64,000 nt of DNA. Source: Onchocerca volvulus. Taxonomy: Eukaryota > Nematoda > Chromadorea > Rhabditida > Onchocercidae. The stretch covers positions 17,134,581 to 17,198,580 of the forward strand of contig HG738137.1 in NCBI GenBank assembly GCA_000499405.2. The letters run 5' to 3'. This document shows, one piece after another, positions 25,323 to 38,760 of the stretch. The position numbers and the translations under genes are program-made. The notes beneath the pieces were generated by a model that saw only the letters and a program-made list of their open reading frames with translations, ran no database searches and had not been told where the DNA came from. Positions within the stretch are counted from its first letter, which is position 1. Every line of letters begins with the position of its first letter.

Positions 25323-27683
25323 TGATATTCAATTTTCTTTATATCCAATAAGCAGATCATCTTGCTGATGAATTTTTGCTCAGCAGATTATGGGTACAAA
25401 TTTATTTCGTGATTTTTTTAACTTTTCGTTTGTAGTATTTAAATCGAATTTTGCACATGAGTCGTGATTTAAATACATATTTCTAGTGATCAAGGGTTCA
25501 GTCTTGCTTTTCTCTTGGAGCATCCAAATCAATTGATGTATTCAAAACTACAAAGGTAAAGTAATATTTGACCTGATGTGAGCAGCCTATAATAAAAATT
25601 TTCATCAAAAAAAAACAGGAGTAGTGGAGGCACATTTTTTTTTTTTTTGTTACTTTTATCGATTTTTTTGTCGCATTTTGCTTCTTTTTTTATTTTACCA
25701 TAGATTTGCCAATATTAATAATATGCAGTTTGATTTATTGTAAATTTGCATCTATTATCTTTTAATGTTTCTGTATATGAAATAGATATTAGTGAACAGT
25801 ATATTGATGTTCATTAAGAATTAACCATTCAAACGGTAGATATGAAATTACTGCAACTTTCCTGTTTTATATCTGTTAATCACTGTTGGTGCTTTAATGT
25901 TATTATATAATATTTCAATAACTTTTTTGAATGCTATTTTGATAACAATACTTTTCTTGGAACTGTTTAAAGCTAACTTATCGGTGCTTCTGAACTTAGC
26001 AGTTCTTTTGCTATTGTTTCAAAAATCCATATTGATGTTCCTTGCTGATTTTAATACTTGTAATATGTAAAATGCAGTAGTTGTAGAAAGATAATGAAAT
26101 TCTGACTCTACTTTTAACGGGTTGAAATTAGGTCCACTTTGAATGATTTACAAATATAATATTCTTATGGGTAGAGGAAAATGGGATGCAATGGAAAGAA
26201 ACTGACTAATTTAGCGAAAACTTTTTAAACTATTTGTTTGCTTTACCATCTACAAATAATTGTTAAATTTTGCTTTCTTAAGTTATTTTTGGATATAAAT
26301 AAAGAAAATAAAATGATTCTTCATTTTCTCGAATTTTAAATTGATGCTGAATCACTGTGCTCTGTTTCATTTCTAAGTGCTAGTGCAAATTAGTATTTCC
26401 CATTGCCTTTCTCTTCTTTGCTTTGTCTTTTTTAAAATTAATATTGATCACTGTATTTTTTGTAAAGTTTGATGTGTTGTTCGATATATATGTATTATAT
26501 GATGTTTTTCAAATAAGAAGGAAATTTACTTCCTTCTTTCATGCCATTCATAACTTCTTAACTAGATAAATATTTTAGTTTATAATTTAATTTAATTGAT
26601 CTTTTTTTTTTAAATTTTTCTTTTTCATCTTCTTTTTCGTTTGATTCAATAATGTATGAATTCCAGTGTTGTTTCAAATATTAAGTTTTTTGTAATTCGG
26701 TTGTCACATACGACCATGTTGCATAAAGTTTATGCGGGTAAATCATGCAGAACGAAAAGCTTTTATGTATATTCGAAAAATTTCATTTAAAACTGAATTT
26801 TAATTTATAATGACGTGTGTATATGTAAAGGTAAATATGTAGTGCGTTTTGTTATAAAATGAAATATATAAACAATTTAAATTTTTCATACGTATTGTTA
26901 TCCGCTGATATAAATAAACATCAATTTAAATTGTTCTTTTGTATTATGTTCTTTCACTTTGAAGAACATTTTCGATTCGATATTGTATTTTGACATCTCA
27001 TTCCTTTTTTATTTTTTATTTTTTCAGTAGCTGTTTCGCAACATGTTTTAAATAACAAATATCTTTTTCGAGTAAGTGCCTTTTGAAATAAAGATTTTAG
27101 AAAAGAAAAGACTGTTTTGGGTTGAAGATTTTATTTAGTATTGTTGATTTATCACGTAGTTATCTGAAAAGTAATGTGTGATAATGATGCTATTATCATG
27201 CCTCAGTTTACGAGGTGCTATTTCTTTTTTTTTTAATCTCTTTTTGGGAATTACTGTTTCATATATAATGATTTTTAATTTAAATGGCATGGTTTGGAAA
27301 TGAGTTGAATAGTTGTAATTTTGCCGTGCCGAGCATTATTTGTTAAGTAGGTTTAAACAATCTAATGAGTAAAAGCAGGTTAGGAACAAGATCTTGTTAT
27401 ATTTCTCTCTCGAATTTGAATTTATGGTATTGAGTTAAAGATGTAATAGGTAAACTTTAGACGGTGATTTACATCCTTCATGGAATGAAGAGATTTCTAA
27501 TACAAGAGTTGTGAAAAGGGGAAGAAATAATCGTTCACAAGAATTGTAAAATACATCTTATTAAAAGGCGATAGCGAATTAATCGACATCGAAGAATAAT
27601 TTTGTTTATTTGGTCTTTACTTGACCCTTCGTTTATTTCTTGCATCGATAATATGACTACTGAATTTAGTTAGATTAGTAAAA
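25323..27683. other. 3' region of vav and upstream region of ENY2
   Basis: AT-rich, no gene recognised. AATAAA near 25592 could end the vav transcript. A short segment at about 25486-25557 has both a TTTCTAG acceptor and a GTAAAG donor and reads DQGFSLAFLLEHPNQLMYSK; it may be an alternative 3' exon or chance. The last ~480 bases belong to the duplicated block. Confidence 0.5.
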
Positions 27684-28692
27684 ATGAGTGCGTCATCGAT
27701 AAGTAAAGCTGCTTTGGAACGTAAATTCATTGAATGTGGTGAACGCGACCGGATGAAAGAACTGTTATTACAAAGGTTGCGAGAAAGTGGCTGGGTCGAA
27801 GAGGTTGAAAATATGTGTCGGGTTTATATACAAAACAAGGTTGGTAATGAAACTTTTTTACTGTCAAGATAAATTTGTAAGTTTTCTGTTTATTTTCCTT
27901 TCCTAGAAGTAATAAGCAATAAATAGTGACATTACTCCAAGTACTGAATGAGCAAAGGTGTTACTCTTACAATAGCTACTAAGTACTTTCCTATATTACT
28001 TTCCTATAGAACACTTTAAAATAATTCCTATACTGATGCACTAACCATATGTGATTGTATAAAGAAATTACTGTTGTAAAATTGTCGAAGTTTGACTGAA
28101 AAAGTGAAAAATACGAAAGTAATCATTTTGATTTCCAATTGTTTTTTGAAAAAGTTAATTGGACTTTTATAAGTGTCGAAAAAATTACATAGAGACGAAT
28201 AATTTCTATGTAATTTTACTATTCGTCTGATAATATAAATAATTTTAGCACAAGAGAAAACTTGACATATATATGTTGTTTCTACTTTAATAATCAGAAA
28301 ATCAGTGTTAATGTTATTGCGTTGTCATAGGCATTTTGTTCTTTTTTTTTTCTCGAAACTTTATGTATCTTTTTCGTTTCTGTTCATTTCAGCATCTTTA
28401 AAGTGGTAAGTGTTAGTATAAATATATTAATGGAACTGTTCTTTTGGAAAAAGTCCATCTTTATTAGCACAACCTCCTAATTTCCTAAAAGTTATCACTT
28501 TATGCATAGATATCGATTCTGTTTCGGAATTTTTCGATCTCTTTTCAGGGTATCGAGCAGGTAACACTCGAGGATGTATTGAGCGATGTACGAGTACGAG
28601 CCAGACGAGCAGTACCAGATGAAGTGAAACGTGAACTGATGCACTGTATTCGTTCGTTCTTACAACAGCAGTCTGGTATTAATGATCTCTGA
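27684..28692 (+). CDS. ENY2: ENY2 (Sus1), SAGA/TREX-2 subunit, copy 1
   Basis: A small nuclear protein shared by the SAGA deubiquitinase module and the TREX-2 mRNA-export complex. Two exons, 27684-27839 and 28549-28692 (GTTGGT donor, TTTTCAG acceptor, phase 0), give 99 aa, the normal family length. The core ERDRMKELLLQRLRESGW matches the family's G-E-R-(D/E)-R-(M/L)-K-E-L-L pattern, and VPDEVKRELMHCIRSFL matches the C-terminal helix. AATAAA is at 28994-28999. This copy is closer to the family consensus than copy 2: it keeps Gly after QNK, the basic RARRAVPD stretch and the RSFL end. It is therefore probably the ancestral, functional copy. The intron carries a potential poison microexon at 28393-28405. 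Confidence 0.93.
28393..28405 (+). other. Candidate poison microexon in ENY2 intron (copy 1)
   Basis: CATCTTTAAAGTG is flanked by TTCATTTCAG and by GTAAGT, both strong splice signals. Its 13 nt would shift the frame and its third codon in the ENY2 frame is TAA. Inclusion would truncate ENY2 after exon 1. The same 13 nt and both signals are present in copy 2 (40103-40115). Confidence 0.5.
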
Positions 28693-29315
28693 ATCTTGAT
28701 CTTCCTTTTTATCATCATATGTATTCGCATGACTTTTTGATTTTTTATTATCAACCTCCCTGAAATTTCTGGGAACATGCGTCGCTTTTGTTCTCACTCA
28801 TATTTTTAATATTTGATGAGTTAAAAATTGATGAAAATTGCAAATCGGGTTGGAAAGACTGGTTTTGAATTGGTCATATTGTTCACGGCATAGCCGTTCT
28901 TTCATTTCATATTTCTTTTTAATGTTTTCTAAGTAATTTTGTGCATATTGTCCACTCGTAAATCTGTCTAATGCATTCAGTATTTGTGTTACAAATAAAT
29001 ATGTCTATGTGCAACAGTCCGCAATGCTTACTCATGACGCAAATAATGGCAAAGACTTGAAGAGCCCGAAGTCAGTGAAATATTCTTCCATTTCTTATCT
29101 CTCATGGATACCGCTACATCTTGAAGTTTTGCTTTCATACCAATTGTTTATTGTTATGATTTGAGAGGGGGTCATAAAAAAAAAATACAAACCTGAGTGA
29201 ACTAATACTCCACAGTTGTTTGGAAAAGTTGGAATGTGCAGTATGAATATGTGAAGAACGTAATTTATTTTGCAACAAAAATTATAACAATAAACTTAAT
29301 CAGCTACTGCAGTGA

Positions 29316-29564
29316 TCAAGCAGTGACAAAATCCTTCTTCAGTTTGCCCATGAATGCCTTCTTTTCCGCATGTGTCTGGAACCGGCCATGACCAAACTTG
29401 GAGCTGGTATCGATCCATTTCAAGTTAATTTTCTCGTAAGCAAAACGTTTCGTCTGCGTAATTAGAGATTTCCTTAATGTAATAGGCCTTTTCTTTGAGC
29501 CCATACAGCAACCTCGAATTAGAACGAAATCCTGGTTCACCAATCCGTAGTGCGGAAAGCCTCC
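29316..29564 (-). pseudogene. Orphan copy of the last exon of ribosomal protein L3
   Basis: Encodes the C-terminal 82 residues of RPL3 ([20 protein letters not shown] ... [15 protein letters not shown], stop) with its intact splice acceptor on the 5' side. The translated sequence is the same as that of the complete gene at 41021-41269. No other RPL3 exon exists near it: the duplicated block ends in intron 6. It cannot make RPL3 by itself. The lack of any damage indicates recent duplication or gene conversion. Confidence 0.92.
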
Positions 29565-29775
29565 CTGGAATTTTCATAATTATAAGAAGTAAAAAATAAC
29601 CATCTAACTGTATGGAAAAAATCAAGTAAGTCGAATCAATTGCATTCAGTTTGGCGATTCTCAGCACATTAATACGCTGAATTAGACTAGTATCATCCAA
29701 AAATATATTTGCCATCGCTGCTTGCAAAATTATAAACTGAAGAATGAAAAAATATATTTCATTTGTCTTATAGGA

Positions 29776-29981
29776 TTAAATTTCCGTGCAGATGCTATAT
29801 CGTTTGAAACATTTCCGCATTATCAGCACTTCAGTATCAGGCTGTGTCAGAATGCGTACAATCACTACTACTGAACCTGTCCAAATTTTTGGTCTCTTTT
29901 TTGCTATGTCACGAAAGTACAGATAAGTTCGGTGTTTGATAGTAATTGGCCGATGACATCGGTTATCATGCTTCAAATTTG
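29776..29981 (-). CDS. Unidentified basic ORF fragment with a splice acceptor
   Basis: On the minus strand TGTTGCAG at about 29982-29989 is followed by an open frame of about 67 codons to a stop at 29776. It reads NLKHDNRCHRPITIKHRTYL, then YFRDIAKKRPKIWTG, SVVVIVRILTQPDTEVL and IMRKCFKRYSICTEI. The balanced, basic composition looks coding, unlike random AT-rich frames nearby. It lies just outside the duplication end-point. No start exon or family found; a terminal exon or gene relic is possible. Confidence 0.35.
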
Positions 29982-30783
29982 CTGCAACAGGGACAATTTA
30001 AAACTTTTTCCTTGCAAATGTCATTAAAAATTCATTTCGAATACATAAATAGTAATGAGAATTGAACTATTGCCGAATATCGACGATTTTCAGGATAAGA
30101 AATGTTGTAATACTTTTTAGTGCTTCTTTGGTTTTTTGTTTAATTTTCATTGAAGATTTTAAAAGAAATTTCATTAAGGAAGCAAGAAATTTAATTGATA
30201 TTGGAATTAATAAAATAAGAAATGTATTGATATGACTACAAAATTTATTTTATTGGCAAAGAAATTGCAATGAACTCAAAATAAAAAATCGTTGGTAGCC
30301 AAAACTTTACTGTACCGCGGATGGTATTTGAAAGAAAAAACGATGATGCGCATTTAATAAAGCCAGTAATTTCGAATATAAATATTCCTTCTCATAAAAT
30401 CATAAAATGAAAGATTTCGAAGTGCAGAATTAGTCGATTATTTTTTAACAAATCAGTTATTTTAATTATTATTATAATTATAATCAATTATAATCTATTT
30501 CCAATATTATATTTCGCTCTTTATTGTAAATGATCTATCCTATCTTTTTCATTTCGCTCGAATCCATTATATTTAATTTTAACTAAAATGATTTGATGCA
30601 GAATACCATGGATTTAATGAATTTCTTGGACGACTTGTCAATTTAATTATATAAAATTCAATTTCTTGTCATTGCTTCAAAAACATCGAGATTTACTGTA
30701 TCTATTGAGAATTGACATCCCAAAAAATCTTTGTTCTCCAAATTATTGCACATAGCGGTGTTTCAAGAAATTAGCAAATCGTT

Positions 30784-33430
30784 TCATTTTCTTTGTAACT
30801 GATCGAAATAAGTCCGATGGATGAATTCATTTGGTAAAATATTAATCGAATTTTTTGTGCCAAATTTTGTGCAACATTCGAGGCCAAACAAATGAAAAAT
30901 CGAACTTCGAATGATTTTGCTTGTATTGTATAAGATGATAGTGAGGATAATTGATGCAATAGGCAAGAAACAAGCCTAAAAAAAAGTTTGATGAGTCAAG
31001 ATATTTGGTTTTGGTTTTGGTTATGCATAAAATCAATGAAATATTTGAAAAAATTATTTTGATAATCTGAGTAACATTCAGATCACTAAATAATACCTGT
31101 ATTTCAGCATAAAAAAAATATTTGACTAGTTGATCGATAATAATCGAATAATTATCAGTTTGCTGTGAAGGTAGCAAAATGTGCGATGAGACACCGGTAA
31201 GTACAAATATTGTTACAATGGTAACAAGTGGTACCAACAATTTTGAAGTTGAAATATTCTCACGTAACTGATATCGCACATTGATATTTTCGTTCTGAGA
31301 TTTTCGATAGAGCTGAAAAGCAGTATTAGATTAATCAATATTTGGGATATTTATTCTTTATTAGAAATTATCTGAAATTTTTATTTTTTCTATATTAATT
31401 GGATTATTTAAAAGGATTATCGAAGATATCAAGATATTTCAGGAACTCGACGCAATGTATTGATTTTATTTAAATTTGATCTCAGCAAAAGACAGTATTA
31501 ATTTCATTTACTTTTGTGTTTTTCCAAATTTTGACTTGTTATATCATCATCAAAACTTTTCATAAAAGCAATTCAGTAATAGTTGCATGTTTTCATTTCA
31601 AAAAAAAAAAATCTTTCAAATCATTTTTTTATGATTAATTAGTATATAAGTTTCAAATTTGAATTCTTTTAAATAAATTCAAAACTGCTTGCCAATTTTT
31701 TATTGTTATGTGTCCATAGTATAATAGTAATAACAAATGAGCAAATTTGAATAGTAATAACACCAAACTGAACATTCGCAACCATTTGCGAATTAAATAA
31801 TTCGTAAGCACAGTAGGGAAAAATGTATTCATTATCATGATTTTGATAGTACATCAGCGGGAAAATTAGAAACCACTAGAAATCTTTCAATTAAAAATGA
31901 GCATTAATGCTAAGAATATTAAAATATTGCCGGTGAATTATTAAGGCTTTGTTGATGCTATGTTCGTATGGATGACAAAAAAGCAAGTTCATGTTTTTTC
32001 AAAAAAATCTGTAACTTATGATGACTGTCCTCCAATTGCTGAAATTTCATCTGCTCGTGATTAATTATGATTAATTTTTTTTTTATCACCAATGAAAGAA
32101 ATGATAGCAGCAACTTTAAAAATGAATTATTTTAAAAATTATTTTAAAAAAATGAAAACAAAAGGTCAAAAATGCATATTCTTTTTTCATTTTCTTAAAC
32201 AAAATATAAATATCCCCTCAAAAAAAAAAGAAGAAAAAAAAAAGGAAAGAAAAACGAAAAAACAGAAAATGAAATGTAAATAAAACTATTTTATGTATAA
32301 TATAGAAATGTAAGAATAAAAAAAGAAAAATGACATGGCCGACTTATTTGATTTCTTTTTGCAGAAAGGAAAATTCTATGATGATGAGAAGTTTCAAAAG
32401 ATAATTTACCTGTGATAAGGCCACTGATATACTAAGCCATCTACGTGGATTACGTTCGTATGTTCGATAAAAAAGTGTTGCAATTACTCTTTCAATTGCG
32501 AGAAATGATGTTGATACGATTATCATTAAAAAGCCAACATAATATACGTTGCGTAATGCTACAAATATAATTATGTTTTAGCGCTTCGTTTATTTATTCT
32601 ATTTTTTGGCAAATCATAGCCAATAACAAAGATATTTTTCCTTTAATTTTTTTTTTTTTATTTTTTATTTGTTAGGTTTGAATAATTGTTCAGCGTTATT
32701 TGCTTGCTTAATTATTGATTTATTATCCGAAAAAATCCATTAGGGAAAACTTATTTCAGTATGATCGGGTTTTTCTTCTTAATTAAATGTGTTTTTCGAC
32801 GCGAAATGAGCAATTAATTTCGAAAATACTTATTTAAGAAATAAATCTTTTTCAAGGGATAAATTGACCAATGCAGTCTGATTGAGTAAATGATAACCAA
32901 TCGCAAAGTTCCACATCCATTTTTGATATGATCGCTATTAAATAATATGACGAATCGATAAGTGTTCCTGAAATGCTGATATTATGTAAAATATGCAACT
33001 TTAAATTGCTAATTTGAAAAATTTTAACAAAATGAAGAAATTCGCCTTTAAATGATGCAAAATTCTACCTTTTCATAATTATTTTTATTTTAACTATAAG
33101 CAACATTGGGAAATAAAAAATCAAAAAGTACACAAGCGGAAAACTGAAGAATGAAAATTGATGAAAAAGATGTAAAATATTAAACTTTCCTTTCCTTCAC
33201 TTACCTATACAGGTAATAATGATTGCTCCCCAAAAGCATATAAGTAATAATCGCATGTTGAAATGAAGTTTTTTATTGAAAATGATAGCTAATAGAATAA
33301 GTAAAGCTGTGCAGATAGCAAAAATGCTACTAATAAATTCAATAATAAATATGCTACGCATCCTTGAATTTTCCACATAAATCCATTTTATCATTTTACA
33401 AATTCCTGGTAACATTGATGCATTAAACAT
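30784..33430 (-). CDS. Nematode chemoreceptor-type 7TM GPCR (Sra/Srab-like)
   Basis: A probable G-protein-coupled chemosensory receptor of a nematode-specific family. Five exons on the minus strand: 33205-33430, 32410-32558, 31693-31875, 31097-31312, 30784-30975. Joined they give 321 aa with consistent phases. Seven hydrophobic segments are visible: two in exon 1, one ending at the ER motif in exon 2, one across exons 2/3, one in exon 3 (FGVITIQICSFVITIILW), one in exon 4 (LLVPLVTIVTIFVL) and one across exons 4/5 (FLPIASIILTIIL). LAIERVIATLFYRTYE after TM3 and NVRYQLREN before TM6 are typical of Sra-superfamily receptors. NAS near the N-terminus is a glycosylation site. Intron 3 uses a GC donor (GCAAGC). 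A TTTTTAG acceptor lies 5 bases before the ATG. The exact subfamily is uncertain. Confidence 0.87.
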
Positions 33431-35057
33431 TTTCCTAAAAAAATTATTCCTATCTTTATTGCAATTTTTTGTCCTGAAAATAGGAATTACGATGTGACTT
33501 TTTCAAATGAAATAAACTATTGAGCGAAATCAATAAGATGAAAATAAATGTTTTTGTTATTACAATGTCGAATTTGAATTTCTCAGTGAAATTTGAATGA
33601 TAATAATTGGACGATTAAATGATGCTTGAATCATTGATGCTAACAATTTCATATAGCTGCTAATTTTAATTTGAAAATTAGTTGATGAATTGAACTTTGC
33701 CTATTTATGTCAATAATAACAATTATTGCTTTTGACAAATTCTACGATTGCCGGTAAAAGTGTGCACATTATTTTTACATTCAATTTTACCGTTTATTTT
33801 TAACATTAATTTATACAAATTTAAAAAGTGTAAGTTTCATTAAATTTCTCCTCATTTAATTGTAAATAATGTAACTGTTAATTAGGCAAAATTTTGAAAA
33901 AAAAAAAGTTTCACACTTTAATTTGGCCAATTATTTTTATCTAATCAATGAATTTCATCTTTTTGTAATCTTTTGTCCATGTAAAAAACATTAAGACATA
34001 AGTTTAATAAAAAAGATTACCGCAGCCAAAATTTTTCATTATTATTAATAATAGATCCTAAAAATATAATTAATGATGTCCCAAATCTGAAGCTTCACAA
34101 TGATCTTATTTTTCTTCAGATATTGATCTCACTGATATTTTTTTGCTAATAATTGTATTTTCTTTCTCACAAGAAATTTTCATTTCTTTTTACTCATTTT
34201 GGAAATAAATTTTAAGTATCAGCAAGAGACTAAAACTATTCACTTGTAGATAAGCCTGAACGAATAAGTTTTATTATCGTCTGAACATCAAAACTAATCT
34301 GCCAGAATATTTAGATATGATCTTTTCGATGGAGTTATTAGTTTCAAAAAAGTAACAAAAAATTGTTCAAAATTTAAGGAAGCCACAAAATCATAACATG
34401 AAACATACTGAAAGATCAGGAAATCATGAATAAACATTAAAAAAGTTTTCACTTTCCTTTTTTGCATGTTTTCGATGAAATTTTTACTGGATATGATAAA
34501 AAATTAAATTTCATCAAATCTTTCTAAAAGTTCTAAGTAAGATTTGAACTATGTGATATGGATCGGATGTTGTCTGATGAAGTATTGTTTAATGCAATTT
34601 TGTACTTCGATTATCAATTTAAAATTTTTATCAGATGCAAATGAAATATGTGAAAGTGAAGTAATTAATTAATGATCAATATAACAGAAAAAATTGAATG
34701 AAAAAGACAGATAAAAATTGATCTTATTTAAAGATCAATCAAATGAGAGTTGATCAAATGAAAAGACAAATTTTGAGAAAACTAACAAATAGAAAAATAA
34801 GAAAAAATGAATCAAAACATAAAACGATCCTATTCAATATATTATATTTGCGACGATGAACTGCTTAATTAGCAATCATTTTCACTCTGAATCGTAAATT
34901 TGTAGTGAAAAATGAAATCCTTGAATTATGCGATAAAATTTTACTCCGGAATGATTCAATCTAGTTTTCTGACGTAAATTTCGTATCCTATTATTGGGAA
35001 ATGAAATTAAATTTTTTTGACAATATTTTTGCATGGGAATATTGCAAATATAGTAAA

Positions 35058-35111
35058 AAATACTTCAGTAAACTGATGTTTGGTAAATACTTCAGTAAAC
35101 TGATGTTTGGT
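35058..35111. repeat. Perfect 27-bp tandem duplication
   Basis: AAATACTTCAGTAAACTGAT followed by GTTTGGT occurs twice in immediate succession without a mismatch. Confidence 0.9.
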
Positions 35112-36103
35112 AATTAAATTCAGTCACATTTAACCAATCGGGGAAATGATGAATACTGAAACGGAAAAAAAAGAATTAAAAAAAAAATATATGTATACAT
35201 GAAAAGTTAAACTAATGAGTGGATTTTATACAGAGAGAAAGATAAAAAGAAAGGAAGAAAGAGACAGTAAAAGAATAATTCGCGATTTTTTCAAAAACAA
35301 ATTTGTCGTTCTTTCAAAAAAATATTTCAATGAACAATTAGTCTAATAAATTTTAAAAAATGATGCATTTCCTATTTTTCAATCAATTTTCGAACTTTCT
35401 TAGAGAATTCTATCCTTCAATTTTTCGAAAATGAATATCATTTTAATTTAACTTAATTTAATTAAGACAGTCTCATATATTTTTGTTACATGAAATGATT
35501 ATCTCGAAATAAGGATAAACGGCTTGAAGTATTGATTAGAACTGTTAATCCGGCAATCAGAAGTACCAAATTTTCTTCGTCATGCTTTAAGCAATAATAC
35601 TTAAATTCTTTAATGTTAATTAGAAATCAATAGATTAAAAATTAATGAAGGGAAATTGAGAAATTCAGATAAGCATCATATCAGTTGAATCTTAGCAATT
35701 AATCGCTGATGCAATGATAAGATTTCGAATGAAGCACACACAAATTGTGATAATTATTAATAGTAGCATAACAGCAAATAATTTTTGACAAGAAGCATTG
35801 AATTACGGTTCATCATCTAATAACAATGATTTCTAAAATCTTCTCAAACAGGTTTGACCGTTACTGTGGCCATCGCTTGTGTACCACTGATTTTTAGTAT
35901 ATTCCACATTGTCGCTAAATAAAATATCAAGAAAAAGTGGTACCAGGTACCAAAGAACTGATGACTCGTTCCAAGTTTTCAAGACAGATTAATAAAAGAT
36001 CTAAATCTTTTAAATCACTATTTCCATCTCCATGAGGAAGCAAAATGACATTTAGAAAATACATCAATAATATAGAAAATACATCAATAATATTGATATG
36101 TAT

Positions 36104-36105
<2 letters not shown>

Positions 36106-36163
<58 letters not shown>
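36106..36163. repeat. (GT)29 microsatellite
   Basis: An uninterrupted GT run of 58 bases. It is preceded at 36054-36093 by a short direct duplication of TAGAAAATACATCAATAATA. Confidence 0.97.
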
Positions 36164-36167
<4 letters not shown>

Positions 36168-38593
36168 TCAACGAATAATTTCCATTCATGTGATTTGTAA
36201 GCATATAAAATCTTAAGTTTTTTATTAGAAATTCCAATGAAAATTCTGCCGTTTACATATGCATTGATACTTCATCACAGTTTCAACTGTTAAGAGAAAA
36301 TATACATTAATATCATTCATTATTCTTCACAAAAATATCAAAAATCGCAAAAAATCTTGGTCAGTTCCCTTTTAGATCATGAATCCATCATATTTTCATC
36401 AATTTTCTATTTCCTACATGTCCATTCATTCGTTTGATAAATCAAATTATAATGCAATAATATTTCGTTACCAAAAAGATATCACGTCTTTTAAAAAATG
36501 GATAGTTTGCGATGAGAAAAACGCAGTGAAGGAAATTAAATAACGCTTATCGATTGGTTTCCGTTTTCATCGATTAACGACATCATTTCATTTCTTTTAA
36601 CGGCAAATAGCAATGACATTTCCATGGGTAACAAACTTCCGTGAAATGAATGGAAGGCAATAACTGGATATTTTAAGATGAAAAAGAGAAAAAATTCTTT
36701 TATCTTTCGATACGACGCGATATTGGTGCTGCGATTTAATAGCAACGAGAAGTGAATGTAACGTAATAGGAATGAATGAAACAATTCGAAATGGATAGAT
36801 ATGAGTATCGAAGAAATGAAAAAGCAAACAGAGTTATTCTAATCATAAAACTCTCAATTATTTCTTATGAATCCGAAATTAAAACTTAAAAAAAAAAAAT
36901 TCTTTTGGATATTTAACGAAAATCTGAATTGCTATCGCAAATTCAAATCGTCACTGATATTCTAAGATTTTCGAGAAAAATAAAACAAGTGAAGATACAA
37001 AACAAACACAGATGTATGACAATTGGAACCAATAACGTTTTCATCATCAATTTTTTTTTTTTTTTTGTAATAAAAAAAGTAGAAATTAAGGTCATGGATA
37101 GTCCCAATAAAATACTAATTTTTATTCATTAAATTGATCAATTAATGATCGATTGATTGGTCAAATATTTCGTTGATCCTTATTAACCGCATCACATCAT
37201 AAAATTCATTAATTAATTAATGATGGTTTAAATGAGAAATGAAAAAGATAGTATCTTAATCCTTTCTTTATGTAAATTTGATTTTCTATGCCATCATATA
37301 AAGATATCAGAAGCGATATTATAAGAATTACTCAATGCTACGGTATAGCATTATCGATTGATTTTCGTATTTTTTGTTATAATATATCTTTACGGACCTG
37401 TGAAAAACTAAATAATATTTGTACTTGAAAGCCTTTGGATTTATATATTTTGCAAGATTTTATTATTTAAGAGAATCCAAAAAGTTCTTTTTAGTGGAAC
37501 AAATAAGCAGTAGAGTCGCAAACTTCTTATATGGAAATGCAATATTCAATGAGTATTATTAATCTTCGTGAAATCATCGAATGAAAGCCTTAATAAGGCA
37601 TGTAATTCAGAATTTTGTCAACATCATACTGTCATAGTTTTTTTTGTGTATTACGAATAACAAGGGAGATTAGGAAATGAGTTATTGATGTTGAAAACAA
37701 AAGCGTTGTTTTTAACTGAAATCTCGAGAAGTACCAGAGAATAAGTGATTTCTTTGTTCTTCAAATATATCTCTTGTTTAGTTACTCAAGTTTGAGATAT
37801 CGCAAAGTTTCGATAACAATACGACAAGAAACAAGAACTATCAATCACTGTCACGGTTAAAAAAATCGGTGACATAATGTGTAAAAATTTAATAAAAATC
37901 AAATTTCATCCCTAATTTTTCATGAAAATTTGAGAGAGTAACAAGTGAAAAAATAAGCAGTTGAAAATAAGCAGCTATGTATAAACAACAGAGACAACAA
38001 CAAAAATAACATGATCAATAAGGATTTTAACTGATATGGCCCTATCCTTATTGTTCCAATGTGAGATAGTTTTACGCACCGCAGTTCTTAGTAGTTAGAG
38101 TTTAACGTTCCCAGTCATGTTACAAATTAATGTTTGAGTTTATAAAATAATTGATAATGTGAAATAGAAAATTAACATTTCTTTGAAAAGCATTTCCATC
38201 TATTATTTTCTTCATTAAATTTTTGTCATTTATGATAATGTACAAATTCAACACCATTAATCTAATAATAATTGTAAACTTGTATGAAGTTATTACTTTT
38301 TTTTTTACGAACGAAACTTATATTCATGTTATGTTCATAACAAGCGTAGAGGGATAGTATGGAATGATTTTTGCACCCTTAATGAATAATGCATGTTTTC
38401 TGCGATTAAAATTTAGCGCAAAAGCGAATTTCAGATTATTGATTGAAATTTATGTATAGTTTTTTTTTTTTTTTTTTTCATCATATTACTTCAAATGCAT
38501 GTGCAGTATATGTATTCTAAAGAACTCAAATTATGCCAAATATCAAAACTGCTCAAGGATTGATGACGTGAGTGTTAGATTTATTATTGTAAA

Positions 38594-38760
38594 CAAGGGG
38601 TTTGTGATAAACAAGAAATATTAAAGGTCAAGTAGCGCGACATAGTTCCAAAGGAGTCAACAGTCCGAAAGCATGATCTTGTTTACCGCAAAAACGCTCC
38701 GATTCACACCGTCAACCAATCATGAGGCGACACGTTGGAGTTCAAAAATGGGGAATAGCC
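38594..38760 (+). mobile_element. Dispersed foldback-repeat family, copy B
   Basis: Starts TATTGTAAACAAGGGGTTTG and contains TTAAAGGTCAAGTAGCGCGA, CATAGTTCCAAAGGAGTCAA and TTGTTTACCGCAAAAACG, matching the left arm and core of the 47373 element. The opposite arm is not recognisable, so the copy is diverged or truncated. It lies about 200 bp before the start of duplicated block 2. Confidence 0.6.

Larger units (their letters stand above)
27200..29698. repeat. Segmental duplication, copy 1 (ENY2 + RPL3 3' end)
   Basis: This stretch matches 38946-41405 in the same orientation. Similarity is patchy at the left (about 27200-27360), very high through the ENY2 promoter, first exon and first part of the intron, weaker near the second exon, and very high again through the RPL3 last exon to about 29683. 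It stops inside what is RPL3 intron 6 in the other copy. Confidence 0.95.

Noticed and set aside
25486..25557. Exon-like piece after the vav stop
   Set aside because: The last SH3 already ends normally at 25322; the piece has splice signals but adds no recognised domain, so it is only mentioned.
32092..32283. Lys-rich plus frame
   Set aside because: Product of an A-rich tract in a chemoreceptor intron.
36106..36163. Repeat array considered as CRISPR-like
   Set aside because: It is a plain GT microsatellite; no spaced repeats exist anywhere in this eukaryotic window.
36536..36827. Two overlapping minus frames of 76-82 codons
   Set aside because: Neither has splice context or a recognisable family, and they compete on the same strand.
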